Below are positions 24,252 through 32,288 of a stretch of DNA of 64,000 nucleotides, in pieces. Each line of letters opens with the position of its first letter. Within the stretch, counting starts at the first letter, position 1. The translations under genes and the position numbers were made by a program. The notes below the pieces were generated by a model, which saw only the letters and a list, made by a program, of their open reading frames with translations, had not been told where the DNA came from and did no database searches. Source of the stretch: Enterocloster aldenensis (GTDB lineage: Bacteria; Bacillota; Clostridia; Lachnospirales; Lachnospiraceae); NCBI RefSeq assembly GCF_003434055.1, contig NZ_QVEX01000014.1, forward strand, positions 79,048 to 143,047, written 5' to 3'.

Positions 24252-24775
24252 TACTCCATCCCCTCCTTTACAAAGAATCCTTTAATATGATTATATATGG
24301 CTTCTATCTCAAAAACAAACATTGCCGCGCCCGCCAGAGGAACCGGGAAGTACATCCAGAATCTGGAAACCTTCGGCATGCTTACATAAGTACCCTTGGA
24401 ACCAATCCCGGTGGCATATTTCCAGCCAACCGTAATCATGATGATTGCAAGGGCAAACACTGCCAGGTCGGCGAGAATATCCAGGCTTTTCACCAGATTG
24501 GACGGCAGATAGCGGTCAAATGCAGTCATGCGGATATGGGCGCCCCTTCTGATTGCAAGGGCAGCAGAAAGCACCGCCATATAGGACATACAGGTCAGTA
24601 CCACTTCCTCACTCCACGCCGGATCAGGAATGAACGGTATGTATCTTCCTGCCACTGCCATGCTTGTGATAAGGATATCCACCACCAGAAGTACCTTGCA
24701 GAGAAACAGGACACACTTATATGTCACGTCATATGCGGGTTTGATTTTATCAATCTTTTCAAACATTGCTGGCAT
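24251..24775 (-). CDS. TRAP-2 small permease (DctQ)
   Basis: 174 residues, four membrane segments, containing PAWSEEVVLTCMSYMAVLSAAL, the DctQ signature region. It lies 72 nt downstream of dctP, past a 10-bp hairpin, and overlaps dctM by one base. Confidence 0.92.
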   Translation of the reverse strand: MPAMFEKIDKIKPAYDVTYKCVLFLCKVLLVVDILITSMAVAGRYIPFIPDPAWSEEVVLTCMSYMAVLSAALAIRRGAHIRMTAFDRYLPSNLVKSLDILADLAVFALAIIMITVGWKYATGIGSKGTYVSMPKVSRFWMYFPVPLAGAAMFVFEIEAIYNHIKGFFVKEGME

Positions 24776-24796
24776 ATCAATTCCCCTTTCACTAAT

Positions 24797-24842
24797 ACAG
24801 GCACAGAGTGAATTTCCTTTCCCTGTGCCTGTTCTGATTGCC
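24797..24842 (-). terminator. intercistronic hairpin between dctP and dctQ of TRAP-2
   Basis: ACAGGCACAG (24797-24806) and CTGTGCCTGT (24833-24842) form a perfect 10-bp stem with a 26-nt loop. It sits in the same place as the hairpin in TRAP-1 and probably sets a higher level of binding protein. Confidence 0.65.
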
Positions 24843-24847
24843 GTTTA

Positions 24848-25963
24848 TTAATTGTTCATGTCAAGAATCTTCTGATACAGTTCAGCCTGATCCTTTGTGG
24901 AAGACTCGATGATATCCTTACAAGCATCCTGCCATGGTTTGATATCAGGAACTTCAACTACATTAATTCCATCAGCCTTCAGCTCATCCAGCACCTTGTT
25001 CTCGGCTTCCTCAGAGATAGTCCTGTTGAATTCAGAAGCAACTTTGCCGGCTTCCATGAGGATGTTCTGCTGCTCTTCTGTCAGCTTATCCCAAGCCTCG
25101 TCTGTGATGATGACCTGGATGGCGCCCAGTGTGTGGCCGTCCAGGATCAGGTTCGGGGCAACTTCCGGGAATGCGTTGGATTTATAGTTGGCAATCGGCT
25201 GCTCAGCGCCGTCAACAACACCGGTCTGAAGCGCGGAGTACAGTTCGTTGAAGGAAACAACGGTTGGGCTTGCGCCAAGTCCGTTTACCATACCGTTCAT
25301 GATTGGGTCGTTGGACACACGTAATTTCATGCCCTTCAGGTCATCTAAACCTTTTACTTCCTTAACAGTAAAGAAATGACGGAAACCTTCCTCACCGTAG
25401 AACAGGCCTCTTACCCCAAGTCCGTTGTCGTGCGGTTCCATCAGGAATTCAGGAGCCAGTTCGCTGTCAGCAAACTTCCAGAAGTGGTCACGGTTTGCAA
25501 ATGTGTAAGGAATGGAGAGAAGTACGGACTTCTCAGCGCCATAACTGGTCAGTGCAAATGCGGAAATACGGGAAATATCAATGGTTCCGCCGCCGCCCAG
25601 CATGGTATCCAGGACATCGTTCTCAGAACCAAGTACACCGCTGGCCTGCAGGTCAATCTTAATCTTTCCGCCGGACATTTCCTCAACCGTCTCTTTGAAC
25701 TTGGTGTCGGTCTGTCCAACGATTGTGTCTAAGGGGTTAACCTCTGCCATTACCAGGGTAATCTCCGGCTCACTGGCTGTGTCGGCTGCCGCCTCGGTCT
25801 TGGCTTCCTCTTTGCTCTCACCTGCTGCATCCGCTGCCGGGGCCTCGGTTGCTGCAGGAGCAGCTGTTGTTGTAGGTGCGTCCGGTGTCTTCAGGCCGCA
25901 GCCTGCCAGGGAACCAGCTACCATTACTGCGCACAGTGCTGCACTCATCCATCTTTTTTTCAT
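24848..25963 (-). CDS. TRAP-2 substrate-binding protein (DctP)
   Basis: 371 residues; signal peptide with lipobox SLAGCG, then an Ala/Thr/Glu linker. Family motifs: DLQASGVLGSENDVLDTMLGG, LKGMKLRVSNDPI (ligand Arg) and FNELYSALQTGVVDGAEQP. GGAGG lies 9 nt before the ATG at 25963; an in-frame ATG 14 codons earlier is not supported. First TRAP-2 gene, placed after a two-component system that probably senses the same compound. Confidence 0.92.
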   Translation of the reverse strand: MKKRWMSAALCAVMVAGSLAGCGLKTPDAPTTTAAPAATEAPAADAAGESKEEAKTEAAADTASEPEITLVMAEVNPLDTIVGQTDTKFKETVEEMSGGKIKIDLQASGVLGSENDVLDTMLGGGGTIDISRISAFALTSYGAEKSVLLSIPYTFANRDHFWKFADSELAPEFLMEPHDNGLGVRGLFYGEEGFRHFFTVKEVKGLDDLKGMKLRVSNDPIMNGMVNGLGASPTVVSFNELYSALQTGVVDGAEQPIANYKSNAFPEVAPNLILDGHTLGAIQVIITDEAWDKLTEEQQNILMEAGKVASEFNRTISEEAENKVLDELKADGINVVEVPDIKPWQDACKDIIESSTKDQAELYQKILDMNN

Positions 25964-26036
25964 GTAACATATCCTCCTCTTTATACTTTTTTTATGCTTT
26001 CGCATATTTTGTTTACGTTTTCTTTACGCTAATTAA

Positions 26037-26065
26037 ATTATAGGAGGAAAATCTTAATCTGAACA
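26037..26065 (-). promoter_or_regulatory. TRAP-2 promoter with poor -35
   Basis: Read leftward: TGTTCA (26060-26065), 17 bp, TATAAT (26037-26042), 74 nt before the dctP start. The weak -35 suits an activator-dependent promoter. Confidence 0.6.
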
Positions 26066-26090
26066 TAGTAAATTTTTGTGAATCATAGTA
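26064..26090. promoter_or_regulatory. 20-bp-spaced direct repeat at the TRAP-2 promoter
   Basis: CATAGTA occurs at 26064-26070 and 26084-26090, each followed within 3 nt by an ATTTT run. The 20-bp period and position against the -35 box fit binding of an AraC-type response regulator such as the one encoded at 26155. Inference from layout. Confidence 0.5.
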
Positions 26091-26154
26091 CGATTTTAAC
26101 CTGTCTTAACATTTTCTTTATGCACATATCACACAATCCGTCTTAATGCCGCCT

Positions 26155-27066
26155 TTATCCCTTCTGGAATATGCACAAGCGGTACTCTGTAGGGCTCTGC
26201 CCTGTTATCCGCTTAAATACCTTTGCGAAATAATTGGAATCCGAATACCCAACCGCCCTGCCGATGTCCTTGACATTCACCGTGGGCATGGCCAGCATCC
26301 TCTTGGCTTCCACCACCCGGTACTCTGTCAGGTAGGATGTGAAATTCTTATTAAAACACTGCTTAAACAGCTTGCAGAAATAAGCCTCCGAATAGTTCAT
26401 ATGCCGCGCCAGGTCCTGCATGGATATGTCGTACATGTAATTGGTCTCTATATAATGGCTTATGATTTCCGTCACCTTGGACAGACGGACCTGGCCTCCG
26501 TCCTCCATGTCATCCCCCACCGGAAGGCCTGTTTCCGGCAGTTCATTCTTCTGGCCCGGGCCGGCCGGTTGGCTTGCCTGATGTCCGGCTGCCGGACGGC
26601 TGGCCTGGTAACCGGATGCCGGACGGTTGGCCTGGTAACCGGATGCCGGACGGTTGGCCTGGTAACCGGCTTCCTGTCGGTTGGCCTGGAACTCGGCTGC
26701 CAGGCGCATGGCTTCCTCCACCACCAGCATCAGCTCCTGCTCATCATAAGGTTTCAGCAGATAATCCAGGGCACGCACCGTTATGGCCTTTTTGGCATAG
26801 GAAAACTCATCAAAGGCAGTCAGGAAAATAATGCAGCATTCCTTATCCTTTTCCCGGATTTTCTGTGCGGCCTCAATCCCGTTAATGCCAGGCATTTCAA
26901 TGTCCAGGATTGCAATCTGGATTTTCTCTTCCTCATAGACCCTAAGCGCCTGCCGTCCATTTTCAGCCTGGAAAATCACGCACTGGTCCCCCACGTTCTT
27001 CTGCAGGGTTTTGTAAAGGACCTTTCTCTCAATCACCTCATCGTCAGCTATCAATAAACGCAGCAT
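26155..27066 (-). CDS. response regulator, REC plus AraC-type DNA-binding domain (YesN-like)
   Basis: 303 residues. The receiver domain (1-120) has acidic pair D8-D9, phospho-acceptor D55 (in ILDIEMPG), T83 and K105. Residues 126-169 are five nonapeptide repeats of the YQANRPASG type. An AraC/XylS helix-turn-helix pair covers about 200-303 (DISMQDLARHMNYSEAYFCKLF and VKDIGRAVGYSDSNYFAKVFK). GGGGGG lies 5 nt before the ATG at 27066. It is coupled to the histidine kinase 10 nt upstream and lies directly upstream of TRAP-2, its likely target. Confidence 0.93.
   Translation of the reverse strand: MLRLLIADDEVIERKVLYKTLQKNVGDQCVIFQAENGRQALRVYEEEKIQIAILDIEMPGINGIEAAQKIREKDKECCIIFLTAFDEFSYAKKAITVRALDYLLKPYDEQELMLVVEEAMRLAAEFQANRQEAGYQANRPASGYQANRPASGYQASRPAAGHQASQPAGPGQKNELPETGLPVGDDMEDGGQVRLSKVTEIISHYIETNYMYDISMQDLARHMNYSEAYFCKLFKQCFNKNFTSYLTEYRVVEAKRMLAMPTVNVKDIGRAVGYSDSNYFAKVFKRITGQSPTEYRLCIFQKG
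26560..26691 (-). repeat. 27-bp coding repeats in the response-regulator linker
   Basis: Five tandem nonapeptides (FQANRQEAG, YQANRPASG twice, YQASRPAAG, HQASQPAG) link the receiver to the DNA-binding domain. The DNA unit is close to 27 bp and two central units are nearly identical, which points to recent slippage or unequal exchange. Confidence 0.88.
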
Positions 27067-27076
27067 GTAATCCCCC

Positions 27077-28594
27077 CTATGTTGTTTCCTGATTCCTGTT
27101 ATCCATTTCCACGTGTTCATCCTGCGGTACGGTTACCTGCACCACCGTGCCATTCCCCTGGCTGCTGTATATCCGGAAGTCGCCGTTTTTGTACATGGCA
27201 TGTATCCGGCGGCAGATGTTGCCCAGCCCAATCCCAACCCGGGCAGTCCCGCCCGCTTTCAGGGCGCCGCGGAGTTTAAGAAGACTTTCCTGGCTCATCC
27301 CCACCCCGGTATCCGCAACAGATATGATGACCTTATTCCCCTCTTTCCAGATCTTCAGAAGGATTTTTCCGCCCTGCTCCTTCTTTGAAAGGCCGTGGAT
27401 GATTGCATTTTCCACAATCGGCTGAAGGGTGAATGCGGGTATGATGGTTTCCTCCTCATCCACTTCCAGCCGGCAGTCATATGCAATCCGGCTGCCAAAA
27501 CGCATCTGCTGGATATACATATAATCTTCCACCACCTTAAGCTCCTGGGCCAGGGGCACAATCTGCTCGGATGTCTTAAGGTTATACCGGAACAGGCTGC
27601 TCATACTGGATATCATCCTCTCAGTGGTATCCGCCTCCTCCAGTTTGGCCATGCACGCAATCATGTTCAGGGTATTGAACAGGAAATGCGGGTTAATCTG
27701 GCTTTTCAGCAGTTCCAGCCTGGCAGCATCCAGACGTTTCTCCATTTCAATCCGTCCAAGTTCCTCTTTATGAAGACGTTCGGCTATCTCATTTTTCTCC
27801 TTCAGCGTGTTAATATGCCCTTCGGTGGCATGTTTCATCTTATTGAATGCCTGGACCAGCTCGCCCATCTCATCCTTATTCTCAACCGTCACGTCATTGC
27901 CGCTGAAATCATTCCTGGCAATCTTCCTGGAACAGTGGGCCAGCCGCACCATTGGGTTAATCAGGGTGTTGGACAGAAGCTTGGTCAGACAGATGACGGT
28001 TATGATCATCACAATGGAGTATGCCATGATCATGGATGGAATATAATACAGGACCGGAACTTTCTGCTGATAACTGCTCTTTCCCTCTTTCAGGGTGGCC
28101 TGCATCAGCCTTCTGGCATAAGTCTGGAGATACCCCTGCATGCCATACACTTTATAAAGCTTGTCCACAAAGCCCCTGTCCTCCGGGTTCATGTGAAGCA
28201 CCTCATCCCGGAACACGCGGTAGCCTTCATATCCATTTTTAATATTCCATGTCCTGGCATAGCGTTCCTGGTTAATGTCCGTATATTGAAAAGGCAGCGC
28301 TTTTATGCTCTCCTCAGTCTTAAAGCAGGCCAGCCTGTACTCCTTGGCCCGTTCCCAGGAGCGGTCCCTTATGTACTCCTCAAAAGCAGAGGCCTCCTGT
28401 TCCAGCGCCTCCTGCAAATCGTAACAAAGGGAATTATCGTTCAATATTACATTAAAGCTGTCCAGGGAAAAATTCATGATTAAGATATTAAAGGCAATGG
28501 AAAGCCCCATAACCAGGATGACAATAATGGAAAATGTCCCCAGCTTCTTCTTGAGGGAGATTGTAAGCCATAGGTTTTTTATGTATCTGAACAT
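27077..28594 (-). CDS. sensor histidine kinase, YesM/LytS type
   Basis: 505 residues. Membrane segments at about 17-40 and 185-206 flank an extracytoplasmic sensor of about 145 residues. A HAMP domain (207-260) and coiled coil lead to the His_kinase motif QINPHFLFNTLNMI with phospho-acceptor H303. The ATPase lobe has QPIVENAIIHG (N box), DTGVGM and GIGLGN. Such kinases pair with AraC-type response regulators, as here. The sensor domain probably detects the TRAP-2 ligand or a related carbohydrate. Confidence 0.93.
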   Translation of the reverse strand: MFRYIKNLWLTISLKKKLGTFSIIVILVMGLSIAFNILIMNFSLDSFNVILNDNSLCYDLQEALEQEASAFEEYIRDRSWERAKEYRLACFKTEESIKALPFQYTDINQERYARTWNIKNGYEGYRVFRDEVLHMNPEDRGFVDKLYKVYGMQGYLQTYARRLMQATLKEGKSSYQQKVPVLYYIPSMIMAYSIVMIITVICLTKLLSNTLINPMVRLAHCSRKIARNDFSGNDVTVENKDEMGELVQAFNKMKHATEGHINTLKEKNEIAERLHKEELGRIEMEKRLDAARLELLKSQINPHFLFNTLNMIACMAKLEEADTTERMISSMSSLFRYNLKTSEQIVPLAQELKVVEDYMYIQQMRFGSRIAYDCRLEVDEEETIIPAFTLQPIVENAIIHGLSKKEQGGKILLKIWKEGNKVIISVADTGVGMSQESLLKLRGALKAGGTARVGIGLGNICRRIHAMYKNGDFRIYSSQGNGTVVQVTVPQDEHVEMDNRNQETT

Positions 28595-28752
28595 CCTTTC
28601 CCCTCCCTATCCATTGAATCACGGCAATGTGATGTGTACAGTCATTGTACTGCCAGGGCGTGCAGATGGCGGAATGGATGCTCAAACACACCCCAGTCTG
28701 CTTTCCCTGTCCTTCTTATTGTCTGCCTGGATATTATACCATAAACACGGAA

Positions 28753-28781
28753 AGAGCGCAAAGCCTGCGGGCCTGCGCTCT
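28753..28781 (-). terminator. terminator after glgB
   Basis: AGAGCGCA / TGCGCTCT, an 8-bp stem with a 13-nt loop, lies 29 nt past the glgB stop. The leftward flank reads CTTTCCGTGTTT, a loose T-tract. A TATAAT for the kinase operon sits just beyond at 28733-28738. Confidence 0.6.
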
Positions 28782-28809
28782 CCTTGTATTCTATGGTTTT
28801 TCTGCTCTT

Positions 28810-31749
28810 TTATCTGTTATCTTCTGTCTTTGGGGACCCTGCTTTGGATGCCCCCAGCCGTTTCTGGCCTGTCTTTGATGTGGATATCTGTTTGGGCTCT
28901 GTCTTTTTTGTTGTTATCTGTTTTGTTCCTTCTTTTTTCGTAGATAACCTGCCAGGTTCTTTCCTAGCCGTGGACAGCTTCTTCTGGTCTGTTTTAGCGG
29001 TGGATATCTGCTTTTGGCCTGTTTTAGCAGTGGATATCTGCTTCTGGTCTGCCTTAGTTGTGGATATCTGCTTCTGCTCTTTCTTAGTTGTGGATATCTG
29101 CTTCTGGTCTGCCTTAGTTGTGGATATCTGCTTCTGATCTTTCTTAGCGGTAGATATCTGCTTCTGAACATCCTTGGCAGTTGTCAGCTTTTTTTGATCC
29201 TCTTTTTTAGTGGAAAGCCTTTTAGGTGCTGGTTTCTTCTCTGTCTTTTTCTCAGGCTCTGCTTCTGTTTCCGCCTTCTTTTCAGGCTCTGCTTCCACTT
29301 CCACCTTTTTCTCAGGCTCCGCTTCCACTTCCGCCTTCTTCTCAGGCTCTGCTTCCACTTCCGCCTTCTTCTCAGGCTCTGCTTCCACTTTTGCCTTCTT
29401 CCCCGGCCCAGCCTTGACTTCCGTCCTAACCCCAGCCTTCTTAACCGCCTTAGCCGCCTGCCCTTTTCCAGCCGCGGCCTTACCGGCCCCAGCCTTTTTA
29501 GCCTTCGGCTCAGGCGTACAGGTAAATATGCTGACACTCATGGGAGGGATATTAACTTCTATAGAATCTTCCTTCTCATCCCATTCAATCTTCTTCGATG
29601 ACTTCATACGGCCATTGACCCTGCCGCTGCCGCCGAATTCCTTTGCATCCGTGTTGAAGATTTCCTTGTATTTGCCCTCGAACGGAACCCCTACACGGAA
29701 TTTCTCATGCTCTATATTATCAAAATTACAGATGAACAGCAGCGTTTCCCCGGCCTTTTTGCTCCTGCGGATAAACATGACCATGCTTTCATTCTGATAG
29801 CTGCAGTTAATCCATTCAAAGCCCTCCGGGTCATAATCCATCTCATACAGGGCAGGATGTTCCAGATACAGCTTATTCAGGGTCCTCACATAGTCCTGCA
29901 TGTTCTTATGGACAGGCTGTTCCAGCAGCCCCCACTCCAGGGACGCGCCTTCGTTCCACTCGCTGACCTGGGCGTACTCCTGGCCCATGAACAGCAGTTT
30001 CTTGCCCGGATGTCCCATCATGAAGGCGTAAGCCGTCCTCAGGTTCTCTGCCTTTGTCTCCAATGTGGCGCCAGGCATTTTTCCAATCATGGAACCCTTG
30101 CCATGGACCACTTCATCATGGGAAAATACCAGCACAAAGTCCTCGCTGTACGCATACAGCATGGAGAAAACCAGTTCACCGTAATTATTCTTCCTGAAAT
30201 ACGGGTCGCAGCGCATATAGTTGGTGAAATCATTCATCCAGCCCATGTTCCACTTGTAGTCAAAGCCCAGGCCGCCTTCCTTTGCGTTCCCTGTTACCAT
30301 GGGCCATGCCGTGGACTCCTCTGCAATGATGACGGCTCCATCCCGGCGCCCTTTGAACACGGAATTCAGATGCTTCAGGAATTCCACTGCCTCCAGGTTC
30401 TCGTTTCCTCCATATATGTTAGCCACCCATTCCCCGTCGTTCTTTCCGTAGTCCAGGTACAGCATGGAGGCCACTGCATCCATACGGATTGCATCCGCAT
30501 GATACTTCTCAGCCCAGAAAAGCGCATTGGCAATCAGGAAGTTGGAAACCCCGGGACGTCCGTAATTGTAAATCAGCGTTCCCCAGTGGGGGTGCGAACC
30601 CTTGCGCGGGTCCATGTGTTCATAAACGCATGTGCCGTCAAAATTAGCCATGCCGTATGCATCACGTGGGAAATGGGCCGGTACCCAGTCCAGGATAACC
30701 CCGATTCCCCTGCCATGCATATAGTCCATAAAATACATGAAGTCATCGGGCGTGCCGTATCGGCTGGTGGGCGCATAATAACCTGTAACCTGGTATCCCC
30801 AGGACTCATCCAGGGGATGCTCCATTACCGGCATCAGTTCCACATGGGTATACCCCATGTCCTGCACATAATCAGCCAGCCGGGGCGCTATCTCCCTGTA
30901 ATTATAAAATTCCGAGCCCACAATATCCTCTCCGGCCTCATCCTTTGCTGTTTCCTTCCTCATCCAGGAGCCGAGATGTACCTCATAGATATTGAACGGC
31001 TTGTCCTTTGTATTGGTCCCCGCCCGCTTGTCCATCCAGGCCTTGTCGTTCCACTGGTACTGGTTGATATCCCACACAACCGAAGCATTGTTGGGACGCA
31101 GTTGTGCATAATTGCCGTAAGGGTCGGCCTTTAACATGGGCAGTCCTGCCTTTGTCTTGACCTCGTACTTATAAATCAGTCCGGTTGTCAGGCCGGGGAT
31201 GAACAGTTCGAATACACTGCCGTCCCCTTCCCCAATCCGGCGCATCTGATGGCGTCTTCCATCCCAAAGGTTAAAGTCCCCCACCACGCTGACGCGCAGG
31301 GCGCAGGGCGCCCATACGGAAAAATACACGCCTGAAACACCGTTTATGGTCATTGGATGCGCACCCATCTTGTCATAGATGGAATAATGTATGCCTGCTG
31401 CAAATTTCTTAAGGTCCTCGGAGGTGAACTGCGGCGCATAGGCGTATGGGTCATGGATTTCGTCCGTCACCCCATTGTCATAGGTCACAAGCAGCGTATA
31501 TGCCGCCAGGCTCTTCCTTGGAATAAGCACAGCAAAGAATCCGGCTTCATCAGCCAGCTCCATGGCATACTTCCTGCCCGTGGACGCTATCTTCACAACA
31601 ATCTGGGCTGCCGTGGGGATCAGGGCCTGTATCAAAAGACCGGATTCCGTCAGATGAGGTCCCAGCATGGCGTGGGGATTGGATGCTTCTGAATACACCA
31701 GTTCCTCAATTCCCGCCCAATCCATCAAATCGTATAAATTCTGTTCCAT
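28810..31749 (-). CDS. glgB: 1,4-alpha-glucan branching enzyme with long repetitive tail
   Basis: Forms alpha-1,6 branches in glycogen. Residues 1-746 are a complete branching enzyme: two N-terminal CBM48-like modules (one with SVVGDFNLWDGR), then the GH13 barrel with DWVPAHFP, DAIRMDAVASML (nucleophile Asp), IAEESTAWP (acid/base Glu) and FSHDEVVHG, and a C-terminal beta domain. Residues 747-979 are an added tail: an Ala/Lys stretch, five decapeptides of VEAEPEKKAE type and twelve of QISTTKADQK type. Tail pI must be very basic overall. It lies 60 bp after mgsA, probably in the same transcript. Confidence 0.93.
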   Translation of the reverse strand: MEQNLYDLMDWAGIEELVYSEASNPHAMLGPHLTESGLLIQALIPTAAQIVVKIASTGRKYAMELADEAGFFAVLIPRKSLAAYTLLVTYDNGVTDEIHDPYAYAPQFTSEDLKKFAAGIHYSIYDKMGAHPMTINGVSGVYFSVWAPCALRVSVVGDFNLWDGRRHQMRRIGEGDGSVFELFIPGLTTGLIYKYEVKTKAGLPMLKADPYGNYAQLRPNNASVVWDINQYQWNDKAWMDKRAGTNTKDKPFNIYEVHLGSWMRKETAKDEAGEDIVGSEFYNYREIAPRLADYVQDMGYTHVELMPVMEHPLDESWGYQVTGYYAPTSRYGTPDDFMYFMDYMHGRGIGVILDWVPAHFPRDAYGMANFDGTCVYEHMDPRKGSHPHWGTLIYNYGRPGVSNFLIANALFWAEKYHADAIRMDAVASMLYLDYGKNDGEWVANIYGGNENLEAVEFLKHLNSVFKGRRDGAVIIAEESTAWPMVTGNAKEGGLGFDYKWNMGWMNDFTNYMRCDPYFRKNNYGELVFSMLYAYSEDFVLVFSHDEVVHGKGSMIGKMPGATLETKAENLRTAYAFMMGHPGKKLLFMGQEYAQVSEWNEGASLEWGLLEQPVHKNMQDYVRTLNKLYLEHPALYEMDYDPEGFEWINCSYQNESMVMFIRRSKKAGETLLFICNFDNIEHEKFRVGVPFEGKYKEIFNTDAKEFGGSGRVNGRMKSSKKIEWDEKEDSIEVNIPPMSVSIFTCTPEPKAKKAGAGKAAAGKGQAAKAVKKAGVRTEVKAGPGKKAKVEAEPEKKAEVEAEPEKKAEVEAEPEKKVEVEAEPEKKAETEAEPEKKTEKKPAPKRLSTKKEDQKKLTTAKDVQKQISTAKKDQKQISTTKADQKQISTTKKEQKQISTTKADQKQISTAKTGQKQISTAKTDQKKLSTARKEPGRLSTKKEGTKQITTKKTEPKQISTSKTGQKRLGASKAGSPKTEDNR
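28861..29220 (-). repeat. twelve 30-bp units encoding QISTxKxxQK decapeptides
   Basis: GlgB residues 844-963 are exactly twelve decapeptides, from RLSTKKEDQK through QISTTKADQK copies to QISTSKTGQK. The (Q/K/R)(I/L)(S/T)T..K...K pattern is kept in every unit. Confidence 0.92.
29242..29391 (-). repeat. five 30-bp units encoding VEAEPEKKAE decapeptides
   Basis: GlgB residues 787-836 consist of five decapeptides of the VEAEPEKKAE type with single substitutions. They are acidic-basic alternating and likely helical, unlike the basic decapeptides that follow. Confidence 0.9.
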
Positions 31750-31809
31750 ATTATGTGCCCCCTTATCTGCTTCATTCTTATCCTGATATTCAGTGATGCG
31801 GCAAATAGA

Positions 31810-32274
31810 TCAGAGCGTATTCGCCCTCTCAGTTATATTCTGCTTAAAATTCACCACATCATGCTCATATTCTTCATCCATAAGAGGAGATGTAATCATG
31901 AAATCCGCACTGGCCTTGTTGTTGGCAATGGGGATGTCATAAACCTGGGCAATCCTTAAAAGCGCCTTTACATCCGGGTCATGAGGCTGTGCCGTCAGCG
32001 GGTCGGAGAAGAAAATCACAAAGTCAATCTTCCCTTCCACAATTTTTGCGCCAATCTGCTGGTCGCCTCCCAGCGGCCCGCTGTTATACCCCTTCACAGG
32101 AAGATTGGTTGCATCCGTAATCATGCGCGCCGTGGTCCCTGTCCCGCACAGGAAGTGCTTAGACAGTATATCCTTGTGTTCATTACACCACTGGATCAGC
32201 TCACGCTTTTTCTGGTCGTGGGCAATCAGGGCAATGTTCTTCTGTTTGCGTATGGTCATTGGTAAATAGTCCAT
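31810..32274 (-). CDS. mgsA: methylglyoxal synthase
   Basis: Converts dihydroxyacetone phosphate to methylglyoxal and phosphate, relieving sugar-phosphate overload. The 154-residue protein has IALIAHDQKK, CGTGTTARMI (phosphate loop), NSGPLGGDQQIGA (catalytic Asp), FFSDPLTAQPHDPDVKALLR (catalytic His) and ANNKASADF. Length is normal. GGAGG lies 7 nt before the ATG. It sits between an FAH-family gene and glgB, all leftward with short gaps, so it may link glycogen formation to carbon overflow. Confidence 0.96.
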   Translation of the reverse strand: MDYLPMTIRKQKNIALIAHDQKKRELIQWCNEHKDILSKHFLCGTGTTARMITDATNLPVKGYNSGPLGGDQQIGAKIVEGKIDFVIFFSDPLTAQPHDPDVKALLRIAQVYDIPIANNKASADFMITSPLMDEEYEHDVVNFKQNITERANTL

Positions 32275-32288
32275 CTTTTATCCTCCTC

